Positions 1 to 6,528 of a stretch of DNA of 25,773 bases are shown here, piece after piece. Under the pieces are notes generated by a model, which was not told where the DNA came from, ran no database searches, and worked only from the letters and a program-made list of their open reading frames with translations. The translations under genes and the position numbers were made by a program. Each line of letters begins with the position of its first letter. The first letter of the stretch is position 1. The DNA comes from an uncultured Collinsella sp. (GTDB lineage: Bacteria; Actinomycetota; Coriobacteriia; Coriobacteriales; Coriobacteriaceae): assembly GCA_905197585.1 (NCBI GenBank), contig CAJJZO010000003.1, positions 1 to 25,773 of the forward strand, read 5' to 3'.

Positions 1-22
1 GTGTCGCCGGCAGCCCCCTTGT

Positions 23-66
23 GGCCCTCCTCGGAAACCCGCCGTGTTGCGCTTGGGGCCTTTTTG
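23..66 (+). terminator. possible terminator of a gene left of the window
   Basis: GGCCC near 23-27 can pair with GGGCC ending at 60, and the right arm is followed by a T-rich run (61-70). The stem is short and the loop long, so this is a weak call. It would fit the end of a plus-strand gene lying mostly outside the window. Confidence 0.25.
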
Positions 67-91
67 TTTTTCGGCCAGGCCACGCGGTTCA

Positions 92-232
92 TTTGTCTCG
101 ATCTGTAACATCTAGCAGGGATTTTCGGCCCCAGCTGTTACGGATCGAGACAAACAGAACGCCCGAGCAGAAATGTCTAAATCTGTAACACGTAGCCCAC
201 TTTCGACCGTCTACCTGTTACAGATCAAGACA
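92..232. repeat. two tandem hyphenated inverted repeats with the same 25-nt spacer
   Basis: The first unit has arms at 92-110 and 136-154 (19 bp, one mismatch). The second has arms at 174-190 and 216-232 (17 bp, two mismatches). All four arms are versions of TGTCTCGATCTGTAACA. The spacer is exactly 25 nt in both units, and the spacers resemble each other. No reading frame fits the region. It could be an intergenic repeat family, a regulator or phage binding array, or a pair of RNA hairpins. The structure is certain; the role is unknown. Confidence 0.85.
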
Positions 233-285
233 ATAAGATAGTCAAATCCAAACTTTCCAAGCAGTTATGAAGCATGATTTCTAGT

Positions 286-360
286 TTTCGGTATCACGAA
301 CATACTTTCGGTATCATTTAATGGTATTATGATATCGAAAGTATGTTCGTGATACCGAAA
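286..360. promoter_or_regulatory. 31-bp inverted repeat, likely fic operator/promoter
   Basis: Arms at 286-316 and 330-360 match at 30 of 31 positions around a 13-nt centre. Each arm itself contains two copies of the half-site TTTCGGTATCA 20 bp apart (286-296, 306-316; inverted copies at 330-340 and 350-360, the inner one with a single change). A TATTAT/TATGAT -10-like element (325-333) lies in the centre, and the repeat ends 8 nt before the fic start codon. A protein bound here would cover the promoter. The C-terminal winged helix of the Fic protein itself is the obvious candidate ligand (inference). Confidence 0.8.
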
Positions 361-368
361 GGAGCCGC

Positions 369-1601
369 ATGCGCCAGTTCGATTACACCACAGTCCCAGC
401 GGAACTCGAAGCAACTCCAATCACCAACCTCCTCCTCTCGATACGCGAGCATAAAGGCCGACAGCTTGTTCTGAGTCAAGTCAAACCCGAACTCCTATCG
501 TCCCTTATGGAGGAAGCTAAGATCCAAAGCACCCAATCCTCCAACGGACTTGAAGGAATTGTTACCACCCAAAAAAGACTCAAAGCAATCATGGCGTATT
601 CCGCCAAGCCAAGCTCCCGCGCAGAGGAAGAAATCGCTGGATACCGAGATGTGCTGTCGCTTATTCACGAGCAACACGATTCCATTCCCGTAACGCCATC
701 GGTCATTTTGCAGTTGCATCGTGACCTCATGGCGCACACGGCAATCTCGTATGGAGGCCATTGGAAGGATAGCGATAACGAAATCGTCTCCATTGACGAT
801 CAAGGTAATCGATTTGTGCGCTTTAGGCCCCCTTCGGCTCTAGCAACCCCGGGACTTATTAAAGAAGCCTGCCAGTCCCTCAACGATGCTTTATCTCGCC
901 AAGTTTGCGATCCCCTCCTTATATCGCTCCGCTTTATCTTCGATTTTGTCAGTATTCATCCCTTCAACGATGGCAATGGCAGGATGAGCCGGCTCCTTAC
1001 AACGCTGCTACTCGAAAAGACTGGATACGACGTTGCGCGTTACATCAGCATCGAACGACTTATTGAAGACAACAAGGCGCTCTACTACAACGCCCTCGCT
1101 GCAAGCTCCACTGGATGGAATGAAAATCAAAACACCGAAGCACCCTTTATCCGTTTCATGCTCGGAACAACACTGGCCGCCTACCGACAGCTCGAGCAGC
1201 GTACCTTAATTGAATCAAGCACTCGTCCCATGTCGAAGCAAGCGCGCATCGCCGTTCTATTTCAACAGAGACCCGGCGTCATTAAGAAATCAGACATCCG
1301 ATCCAACTGCCCCGATATCAGCGAGGTTACCGTTAAACGAACCCTCAGTCAGCTTGTTAGTTGCAGCGCAATCGAAAAAACAGGGGCGGGTCGTTCGACG
1401 GGCTACATACTCAAAGACGTCTATGCTCTAGAACTATTCTTGCAATCCACAATACCCGATAGCGAGGCCGCAATAACAAAAGAGGCTCCAAAGGATAAGC
1501 TCCTTGAACGTGTAAGCCACGCCGAGGATGAAAGCAGAGAGGGGCTCTATGAAGACTACGATTCATTCTCAAGGGACATAAAGACGAAATACGGAGTCTA
1601 G
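369..1601 (+). CDS. Fic family protein (class II) with C-terminal winged helix
   Basis: Fic proteins usually transfer AMP from ATP onto hydroxyl side chains of target proteins. The catalytic motif HPFNDGNGR is at residues 197-205, matching HxFx(D/E)GNGR with the catalytic His197. An inhibitory motif of the (S/T)xxxE(G/N) type, SNGLEG, is at residues 58-63, N-terminal to the Fic core, which places it in class II (autoinhibited). Residues about 290-346 look like a winged helix-turn-helix, so the protein may also bind DNA. The ATG follows AGGAG-like bases (GGAGCC at 361-366). No antitoxin gene is adjacent, consistent with the inhibitory helix being built in. Base composition is visibly AT-richer than the downstream genes and the codon choice is mixed, suggesting horizontal acquisition. 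Target and substrate cannot be told from sequence. The family call is very secure. Confidence 0.95.
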   Translation: MRQFDYTTVPAELEATPITNLLLSIREHKGRQLVLSQVKPELLSSLMEEAKIQSTQSSNGLEGIVTTQKRLKAIMAYSAKPSSRAEEEIAGYRDVLSLIHEQHDSIPVTPSVILQLHRDLMAHTAISYGGHWKDSDNEIVSIDDQGNRFVRFRPPSALATPGLIKEACQSLNDALSRQVCDPLLISLRFIFDFVSIHPFNDGNGRMSRLLTTLLLEKTGYDVARYISIERLIEDNKALYYNALAASSTGWNENQNTEAPFIRFMLGTTLAAYRQLEQRTLIESSTRPMSKQARIAVLFQQRPGVIKKSDIRSNCPDISEVTVKRTLSQLVSCSAIEKTGAGRSTGYILKDVYALELFLQSTIPDSEAAITKEAPKDKLLERVSHAEDESREGLYEDYDSFSRDIKTKYGV

Positions 1602-1709
1602 TCATATCCCAGAATAGCCTCATCCTTGTTGCCTAAAATTATTTGCGCGTCATTGTGAAGCGATAATCCCCGCGCCGGCAGGGGGCAGAAGTATCGTCTG
1701 CAGCGTTAG

Positions 1710-2474
1710 CTAGCAGATGACCTGCGTATGTTCCTCGATGGCGACACGATCCTCGGCGGCGATACTCGGCTCGCACACCACGGCGTCCAAACTGTCCAGG
1801 CGGCAGAAGGTGTAGAAGTCGCGCTTGCCGATCTTACTGGAGTCGGCGATCAGATAGCGCGAGTCGGCCTTGCTAAAGGCGAGCTGCTGGATACGACCCT
1901 CATCCATATTAGACGTAGACACGTCGCCATCCAGAATGCCGTTGGCGCCGATAAACGCCGCGTCGATACCCAGCGCACGCAGGGTATCCTCGGCCGTTGG
2001 TCCCACAAAAGCGGCGGTACGGCGACGGTACATGCCGCCCACTAGGCACAGGTCGCAGTCCTCGCGCGCCTCGAGCAGGTTAAACACCGAAAGCGAATTG
2101 GTCACGATGCGCAGACGAAATGCCGGCAGCATCGAGGCCATCTGCTCAACCGTGGTGCCCGTACCCAAAAAGATGGTCGAGCCCTCCTCGATGAGCTCCA
2201 CGGCGCGGCGCGCGATCTGCAACTTTTCCTCGGCATGCTTGGTGCGCTTTTCGCTGTGCGAATACTCATGGCGCAACATAGCATGTGGACGGCCCTGCGC
2301 ACTGCGGGCTCCACCGTGCACGCGCTCGATCTCGCCCAGGCTCGCAAGCTCCTCGAGATCGCGGCGGATCGTCATATCCGAGACACCCAGTGCATCCGAA
2401 ATCTCCTTGACCGAGACCGTGCCCTGCTCCTCGAGCAGCTGACGAACCCTATCCTGTCGCTCTGCCTTAATCAC
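1710..2474 (-). CDS. DeoR/GlpR-family transcriptional regulator of sugar metabolism
   Basis: The 254-residue protein has the family's usual length and layout. An N-terminal DeoR helix-turn-helix spans about residues 6-57 (recognition helix near SDMTIRRDLEEL). It is followed by the DeoRC sugar-phosphate sensor domain (about 75-235), with the phosphate-loop-like FLGTGTT at 102-108. Members such as LacR, AgaR and GlpR repress sugar operons and release DNA on binding a phosphorylated sugar. The start codon is GTG, preceded by GAGGA at good distance. It is divergent from galM, and the window is rich in galactose/amino-sugar genes, so galM or the tagatose-6-P branch is a plausible target. The effector is not identifiable from sequence. 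Confidence 0.93.
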   Translation of the reverse strand: MIKAERQDRVRQLLEEQGTVSVKEISDALGVSDMTIRRDLEELASLGEIERVHGGARSAQGRPHAMLRHEYSHSEKRTKHAEEKLQIARRAVELIEEGSTIFLGTGTTVEQMASMLPAFRLRIVTNSLSVFNLLEAREDCDLCLVGGMYRRRTAAFVGPTAEDTLRALGIDAAFIGANGILDGDVSTSNMDEGRIQQLAFSKADSRYLIADSSKIGKRDFYTFCRLDSLDAVVCEPSIAAEDRVAIEEHTQVIC

Positions 2475-2498
2475 GATGAATCCTCGCCGTTCTATGCG

Positions 2499-2526
2499 TG
2501 CATATCATTCAAACAGTAACGAACAA
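2499..2526 (-). promoter_or_regulatory. candidate promoter of the deoR-family gene
   Basis: On the minus strand TTGTTC (2521-2526) and TATGCA (2499-2504) are separated by 16 nt, about 25 nt upstream of the GTG start. The two AACA-containing half-sites in 2511-2526 overlap it and could be an autoregulatory site. It was assigned by eye only. Confidence 0.4.
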
Positions 2527-2680
2527 ATTGTATCAGACTCGTGCGCGTCAAAAATGAACACCCGCACAGCTCCAATCATCACTTTTTTGAGAAAAATACT
2601 CCCTGCTTTAGTGGGGTGTAGTGATAATCTCGCCTGTTCGCGCTACAGTTTGTCGGAAATACCTCGATGTTAGGAACCAA

Positions 2681-3733
2681 ATGATCACTTCCGAGCTTTT
2701 CGGCACCGCGCCGTGCGGTACCCCCGTTCATCGTTACACCCTCAACGGGCCCGAGATCTGCGTTCGCATTATGGACTATGGCGCCACCGTGCTTGGTATC
2801 GATGTGCCCGACATTCCCGGCAACGTTCGCGATGTGGTGCTGGGCTTCGATAAGCTCGAGGATTACTTTGACAACCCCGCCTGCTTTGGCGCGACCATCG
2901 GACCTGTGGCTAACCGCACTGCAGGTGCCACGATCACCATCGACGGCACGGACTGGCATATGCCGGCCAACGAGGGAGCCAACAACCTGCACAGCGATCT
3001 TGAACATGGCCTGCACAAGCGCGTGTGGGATGTTGAGCTCGACGAGGTCCACAATGCCGTGCGCATGACCACCTCGCTTGAGGATGGCGAGTTGGGCCTG
3101 CCCGGCAACCGCACCTTTACGGCCGTGTTTACCGTGACGCACACTGGCTGCTTCCGTATCGAATACGGCTGCGAGAGCGACCGTGCCACGTACGTGTCCA
3201 TGACCAACCACACGTACTTCAACCTTGCCGGTCACAACGCCGGCATGGACTGTGAGCACTTCTTTGTTGCTAACGCTGCCCACTACCTGCCCATCAACGA
3301 GCAGAACATCCCCACCGGCGAGATTGCTCCGGTCGAGGGCACGCCGTTTGACTTCCGTGAGCTGCGCCCCGTCGCGCTTGGCATGGAGGCCGACGATCCA
3401 CAGATTAAGCAGGCCCGTGGCTACGATCACTGCCTGTGCATCGATGGCTATCAGTACGGCCGCAACCTGCGTCGCGCCCTACATGTCGAGGAGATGTGGA
3501 CCGGCCGCGAGCTGGACTACTACACCACCGCCCCGGGCGTGCAGCTCTACACTGGCAATTGGCTGGGCGACGAGCACGCCAAGGACGATGCCAACTATAG
3601 CTGGGGCGCCGGCTTTGCCCTCGAGGCAGAGATGTACCCCGACACACCGCACCAGCCGCTGTTCCCGCAGGGCATTGTGGGCCCGGGTCACCCCTACAGC
3701 AATGTGATCGAATACCACTTTATGAGGCACTAA
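2681..3733 (+). CDS. galM: aldose 1-epimerase (galactose mutarotase)
   Basis: It interconverts alpha- and beta-anomers of galactose/glucose in the cytoplasm, feeding the Leloir pathway. Family landmarks are in order: NNLH (101-104), TNHTYFNLAG (175-184, catalytic-type His177), FDFRELRP (223-230), YDH (248-250), PGVQLYTGNWL (285-295) and the catalytic-type Glu315 in FALEAEMYP. An in-frame ATG at 2621 would add 20 residues, but the ATG at 2681 has AGGA five bases upstream and its first residues align with the normal GalM start, giving a typical 350 residues. It is divergent from the DeoR regulator. A second, more distant mutarotase-like gene (LacX type) lies at 7524-8405. Confidence 0.93.
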   Translation: MITSELFGTAPCGTPVHRYTLNGPEICVRIMDYGATVLGIDVPDIPGNVRDVVLGFDKLEDYFDNPACFGATIGPVANRTAGATITIDGTDWHMPANEGANNLHSDLEHGLHKRVWDVELDEVHNAVRMTTSLEDGELGLPGNRTFTAVFTVTHTGCFRIEYGCESDRATYVSMTNHTYFNLAGHNAGMDCEHFFVANAAHYLPINEQNIPTGEIAPVEGTPFDFRELRPVALGMEADDPQIKQARGYDHCLCIDGYQYGRNLRRALHVEEMWTGRELDYYTTAPGVQLYTGNWLGDEHAKDDANYSWGAGFALEAEMYPDTPHQPLFPQGIVGPGHPYSNVIEYHFMRH

Positions 3734-3756
3734 GCCCACAACGCAACATACCGCAC

Positions 3757-3794
3757 AGCAGCGCCCCCCGGCACCACCGCCGACGGGCGCTGCT
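3757..3794 (+). terminator. rho-independent terminator after galM
   Basis: A ten-bp perfect stem (AGCAGCGCCC at 3757-3766 with GGGCGCTGCT at 3785-3794) lies 24 nt after the galM stop. The following sequence is only moderately T-rich. Confidence 0.6.
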
Positions 3795-3845
3795 TCATTC
3801 CTAAATCCTTCTTTTCGATTCCACCGAATTGGTGACATAACAAAT

Positions 3846-3991
3846 ACTATGCCGAATTACTACGATGAACCCACTATGTCCGACCACGCGCTGGTTTATA
3901 AAAAATTAGCAACTCGTTTACCTGCGGTTTTATTCTCTGCAAATTTGGCATGCTCGGCGATAAGCAATTCATCGTAGTAAACCGGCATAGT
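3846..3991. repeat. 146-bp element bounded by 24-bp inverted repeats
   Basis: ACTATGCCG..TTACTACGATGAA at 3846-3869 is mirrored at 3968-3991 with 22 of 24 positions matching. The 98-nt interior is AT-rich in its middle and has no convincing reading frame. It lies just downstream of the orphan EIIB gene. Size and symmetry fit a MITE-like element, an intergenic repeat family, or a large RNA hairpin in the 3' region of that gene. No clear target-site duplication was seen. Confidence 0.7.
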
Positions 3992-4060
3992 TTTGGCGGA
4001 CAGCGCCACACAGATCCCCTACGAAGGCAAAATGATCCGTTTTCCTCCGTCCCCAAGGGA

Positions 4061-4543
4061 TCAGTTGAACAGATTGCCGATGGGATCGGGGGCGGAACTG
4101 GGGAGATAGCGGATTTCTAGCTCTATACCGAGCTTTTGCAACTCTTTGAAGGCGGCGATGTCTGTATCGCCTACGGCAACGGCAGGCGTTGCAGAGCGCT
4201 TGCCCTCCCCCGCCCGCATATGGCCGATACTAATCTTGGTTATTGGCACACCGCCCTTAACCAGCGCGAGCGCATCGGAGGGTGAGGCCACCATGATCAG
4301 AATCAATTGGCGAGGCGTTGCGGTATGAATGATGTCGATGACCTTTTGTACCGAGAAAAACCGCGTCCAAACGCCTTCTGGCGCCGCCACCCTCATGGGT
4401 GCCCATTGGCGCGAATCTGCCGCGATCTCATCGTTGACGATTAGGACAAGGTTGGAACCCACGGCTTCGTTCCACAGCTCAACGTCTTGTCCGTAAATGA
4501 AACGGTCGTCGATGCGTGTGAGAAGGATCTTGGGTTGAGCCAT
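4061..4543 (-). CDS. orphan PTS mannose/sorbose-family EIIB paralogue lacking the active-site His
   Basis: This is a 160-residue homologue of the EIIB encoded at 14668-15150, sharing the opening (M-A-x-P-x-ILLTRID), the KGGVPI and SIGHM/NIGNM segments, and the AAFKELQ end. In normal EIIB the loop reads RLVHGQ, and that histidine (residue 17) accepts phosphate from EIIA. Here it reads RFIYGQ, so Tyr17 replaces it and phosphotransfer is not expected. No EIIA, EIIC or EIID gene is adjacent. The frame is intact over its whole length, which argues against simple decay. It could act as a non-phosphorylatable decoy or partner of the EIIA/EIICD complex or of a regulator (inference). The ATG at 4543 was chosen because it aligns with the paralogue; the frame is open to 4570. 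Confidence 0.85.
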   Translation of the reverse strand: MAQPKILLTRIDDRFIYGQDVELWNEAVGSNLVLIVNDEIAADSRQWAPMRVAAPEGVWTRFFSVQKVIDIIHTATPRQLILIMVASPSDALALVKGGVPITKISIGHMRAGEGKRSATPAVAVGDTDIAAFKELQKLGIELEIRYLPSSAPDPIGNLFN

Positions 4544-4682
4544 GGCTGCCCCATTCTGTTTGAGACCCATACGAGCGGGACGTCGACCACCAACTCAACA
4601 GCTGGTCAAGCGCCAGATGGACGCCGCAGACATCGCGTCTCCAATATTAGTGCATTTAAAGTGAGAAAAGCCGTCAGAACAC

Positions 4683-4711
4683 TTGCGCGGATTTGCGATG
4701 TCCCGTATCAT
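4683..4711 (+). promoter_or_regulatory. promoter of tRNA-Thr
   Basis: TTGCGC (4683-4688) and TATCAT (4706-4711) are spaced by 17 nt, ending 40 nt before the tRNA. It is a good sigma-70-type match for a GC-rich actinobacterium. Confidence 0.55.
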
Positions 4712-4750
4712 AGACAGCCGTTGACGCCTCAGTTGCGTCACCACATGGCC

Positions 4751-4826
4751 GCCAGCGTAGCTCAGTTGGTAGAGCACCGCTCTCGTAAAGCGGGGGTCAC
4801 CGGTTCGAGCCCGGTCGCTGGCTCCA
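4751..4826 (+). tRNA. tRNA-Thr (anticodon CGT)
   Basis: The 76-nt cloverleaf has a GCCAGCG/CGCTGGC acceptor stem, a D-arm with AGCTCAGTTGGTAGAGC, a CCGCT/AGCGG anticodon stem with loop CTCGTAA (anticodon at 4784-4786, reading ACG), the T-loop GGTTCGAGCCC, and an encoded CCA end. It lies alone between the orphan EIIB gene and the lipoprotein gene, with its own promoter and terminator. Confidence 0.97.
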
Positions 4827-4838
4827 TTGCACAAGATA

Positions 4839-4861
4839 GCCGCCTTCTGGCGGCTTTTTTG
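4839..4861 (+). terminator. rho-independent terminator of tRNA-Thr
   Basis: GCCGCC (4839-4844), a TTCT loop and GGCGGC (4849-4854) are followed by seven T residues. Confidence 0.9.
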
Positions 4862-4922
4862 TTGCCGATTTCGGGCGCGCATCCGCCAATCCAAGCACAA
4901 CGCCGCCGGAAACTCCCCTACT

Positions 4923-4983
4923 CAACAAAAAGCCCCGCCAACTGCAATCCCCAAAGGAACCGCGATCAGCGGGGCCCAAACGC
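4923..4983 (-). terminator. terminator of the lipoprotein gene; copy 1 of a 61-bp duplicated sequence
   Basis: GCCCCGC (4932-4938) pairs with GCGGGGC (4969-4975). The AAAAA before the left arm is a U-tract for minus-strand transcripts, placing it just downstream of the gene ending at 5028. The whole 61 bp recurs at 5740-5800 with three differences. Confidence 0.75.
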
Positions 4984-5027
4984 CCCCCCTGAGAGAACCA
5001 CAACAGCTTTTATACTATGAGCAGGGA

Positions 5028-5603
5028 TTAAAGGGTGCTCAAATCAATTGTTTGCGGATTGGTCAGACCATAGATAGCATTCTCATCACCAGAGGATGAA
5101 GTTTGGCCACCAGCTTCGCATTCAACCGGCGTCGTTTCGTCAATCAGCTCGTAAGCAAACCAACCCTCAAGCACGGCACCTGGTTGTATTTGGCGCGATT
5201 CAGGAAGATCAAGGCCTTCCACAAGCACGCCCGAATTAAGCCCCTTTCCATCTTGGAATGCTAAAATTTCATTACCTGCAAAATGTGCATCCTGCAAATC
5301 GTCCGACACATTTTTAGCAGTTACATTCAAAATCAAAAGCGACTTACTGTGATCAAGCTGCTCTACTCCGCGTTGCGCCCCCGTGATGGTGTACTCAATA
5401 CCCGATACGGGGATATCGCCGTCCCCGCCGCTGCCATCCTTCTCTTTTCCGGCAGCGTCTGCCTGAGCAGCAGCATAGCCCGCAGCGTAGCCATCATCAT
5501 AGCTCCCCTTCCCGGAGCATGCGGTGAGGCAAGCGGAAGCAGCTGTGAGCCCCAACGCCAAGAAAGCGCGCCTAGGAATTAAAGCGGTTGTGCTGAGTCC
5601 CAT
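5028..5603 (-). CDS. lipoprotein with an immunoglobulin-like (DUF4352/DUF5067-type) domain, function unknown
   Basis: This is a 191-residue secreted lipoprotein. The N-terminus has a twin-arginine-like RR (11-12), a hydrophobic core and the lipobox LTAC with Cys29. A low-complexity linker follows, with GYAAGYAAAQ and a Gly/Asp-rich stretch (about 36-65). Residues about 66-185 form a beta-rich domain whose features (LLILNVTAKNVSDD, then QPGAVLEGWFAYEL) resemble the extracellular DUF4352/DUF5067 fold common in Gram-positive gut bacteria. GGGAG precedes the ATG at good distance. It stands alone between two copies of the same 61-bp terminator sequence, so it may have been inserted with one of them. 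No substrate can be named. Confidence 0.8.
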   Translation of the reverse strand: MGLSTTALIPRRAFLALGLTAASACLTACSGKGSYDDGYAAGYAAAQADAAGKEKDGSGGDGDIPVSGIEYTITGAQRGVEQLDHSKSLLILNVTAKNVSDDLQDAHFAGNEILAFQDGKGLNSGVLVEGLDLPESRQIQPGAVLEGWFAYELIDETTPVECEAGGQTSSSGDENAIYGLTNPQTIDLSTL

Positions 5604-5739
5604 AAAGAGCTCCCATCCATTAGCTATTTCTCGTATCCACAGCTATTTTAATTATTCTTCAATCCATTTAGCGTCAATTGCGTCTCAATAACTGCGTCGT
5701 TCAGCCTAATTTGACCGCTCCAATGAATCCAGCTCAAAC

Positions 5740-5800
5740 AACAAAAAGCCCCGCCAACCGCAATCCCCAAAGGAGCCGCGATCAGCGGGGCCCAAGCGCG
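5740..5800 (-). terminator. terminator after the yhcH-like gene; copy 2 of the 61-bp duplicated sequence
   Basis: It has the same stem (GCCCCGC/GCGGGGC) and A-tract as 4923-4983, at a constant offset of 817 nt and 58 of 61 positions identical. It lies 50 nt downstream of the stop at 5851, so it should end the lacX/lacC/yhcH operon. I see nothing else in 5604-5739. Confidence 0.75.
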
Positions 5801-5850
5801 CTCCTCAATGGAATCACGCCATCAGACGAACAACTCAGCCGAGCAGCGCG

Positions 5851-6324
5851 CTACTCCTCCCAGTAAGCATCTGCAAGCAGCTTAAAGCAGATCTTCTTGA
5901 CCGGCTGTGCACCATCGCCCGGGAACTCGAGCGTGGGCATGTGAGGCTCGCCGGCAACAAACAGCGCAAACTTGTCATCAGCAAGATCGCCGGCGATCGA
6001 GGCATCGGAATCGACCAGATCGTAGTCGTCCTTCTCGTCAAACTCCTGGACCAGCGTCAGGCTGCCCGTGGCGACCTTAAAGGCCTCGCGACCCTCAACA
6101 TCAATCTGCAGGTCGTGATAGCGCTGATGCGTCTCGTAGTGAGCCTCGGCCTCGGGACGCGTCGTGGGAGCCATGACGTTCGCAAAGACCTTGTCGCCAA
6201 GAATCGGATGGCTACCGACCTCGAGGTCCGCCGGATCGTTCTCCTCGAGCCAGTCAATCAGCACGTCGAGGCCCTTGAGCATTCCGCGATACTCCTCGAT
6301 ATCGCCTAATGCACCGTAAATCAT
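5851..6324 (-). CDS. YhcH/YjgK/YiaL family protein (NanQ/EbgC-like sugar anomerase)
   Basis: The 157-residue protein has the normal length of this single-domain cupin-like family. Characterised members include NanQ (N-acetylneuraminate anomerase) and EbgC. The metal-site motif YETHQRYHDLQ is at 63-73 (Glu64, His66, with His70), a further His128 is in PHMP, and the C-terminal strand KKICFKLL is at 143-150. It is last in the minus-strand operon after the lacX-like and kinase genes, which fits opening or anomerisation of an amino sugar or other host-glycan sugar. A 44-codon remnant of nagA lies directly upstream. The specific substrate is not determinable here. Confidence 0.9.
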   Translation of the reverse strand: MIYGALGDIEEYRGMLKGLDVLIDWLEENDPADLEVGSHPILGDKVFANVMAPTTRPEAEAHYETHQRYHDLQIDVEGREAFKVATGSLTLVQEFDEKDDYDLVDSDASIAGDLADDKFALFVAGEPHMPTLEFPGDGAQPVKKICFKLLADAYWEE

Positions 6325-6356
6325 CTAAATCCCCTCTCGGATCACTTCTTTGGCGG

Positions 6357-6491
6357 CTACTCGGTAAACGCGTTACCGACGCTGTTGCCACCCACATACG
6401 TCTCGACCAGGGTAAGGTCGGGATTGAACACGACAGCGTCGGCGTCGCGCCCCGGCATAATGCTACCGCACTTGTCGTCGGCTCTAACCAT
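6357..6491 (-). pseudogene. 3' remnant of a nagA-like gene
   Basis: Reading the minus strand from 6491 to a TAG at 6357-6359 gives 44 residues matching the end of the intact NagA encoded at 9221-10390. DKCGSIMPGRDAD, LTLVETYVGG and SVGNAFTE are the same apart from a few substitutions. Upstream of the DKCGS segment similarity is lost, and the kinase stop codon lies 38 nt away. The fragment carries only the last part of the metallohydrolase barrel and no metal ligands, so it cannot be an enzyme. It suggests that the kinase and yhcH genes once flanked a full nagA copy. Confidence 0.85.
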
Positions 6492-6528
6492 AAGCAAACA
6501 ACCGATGCCGGGGCCGTCGCCCAAGCTC

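Noticed and set aside
1643..1660. 18-nt sequence TTGCGCGTCATTGTGAAG that recurs with two mismatches at 16262-16279
   Set aside because: With two mismatches allowed, several such 18-mer pairs are expected by chance in a 25-kb window.
2621..2680. Twenty extra residues at the start of GalM
   Set aside because: They do not match the family, while ATG 2681 has AGGA five bases upstream.
3919..3931. TACCTGCGGTTTT shared with 16161-16173
   Set aside because: A shared 13-mer is expected by chance in a window of this size.
3874..4056. 60-codon minus-strand open frame after the orphan EIIB gene
   Set aside because: It runs through the inverted-repeat element, has no convincing ribosome binding site and has no recognisable composition or homology.
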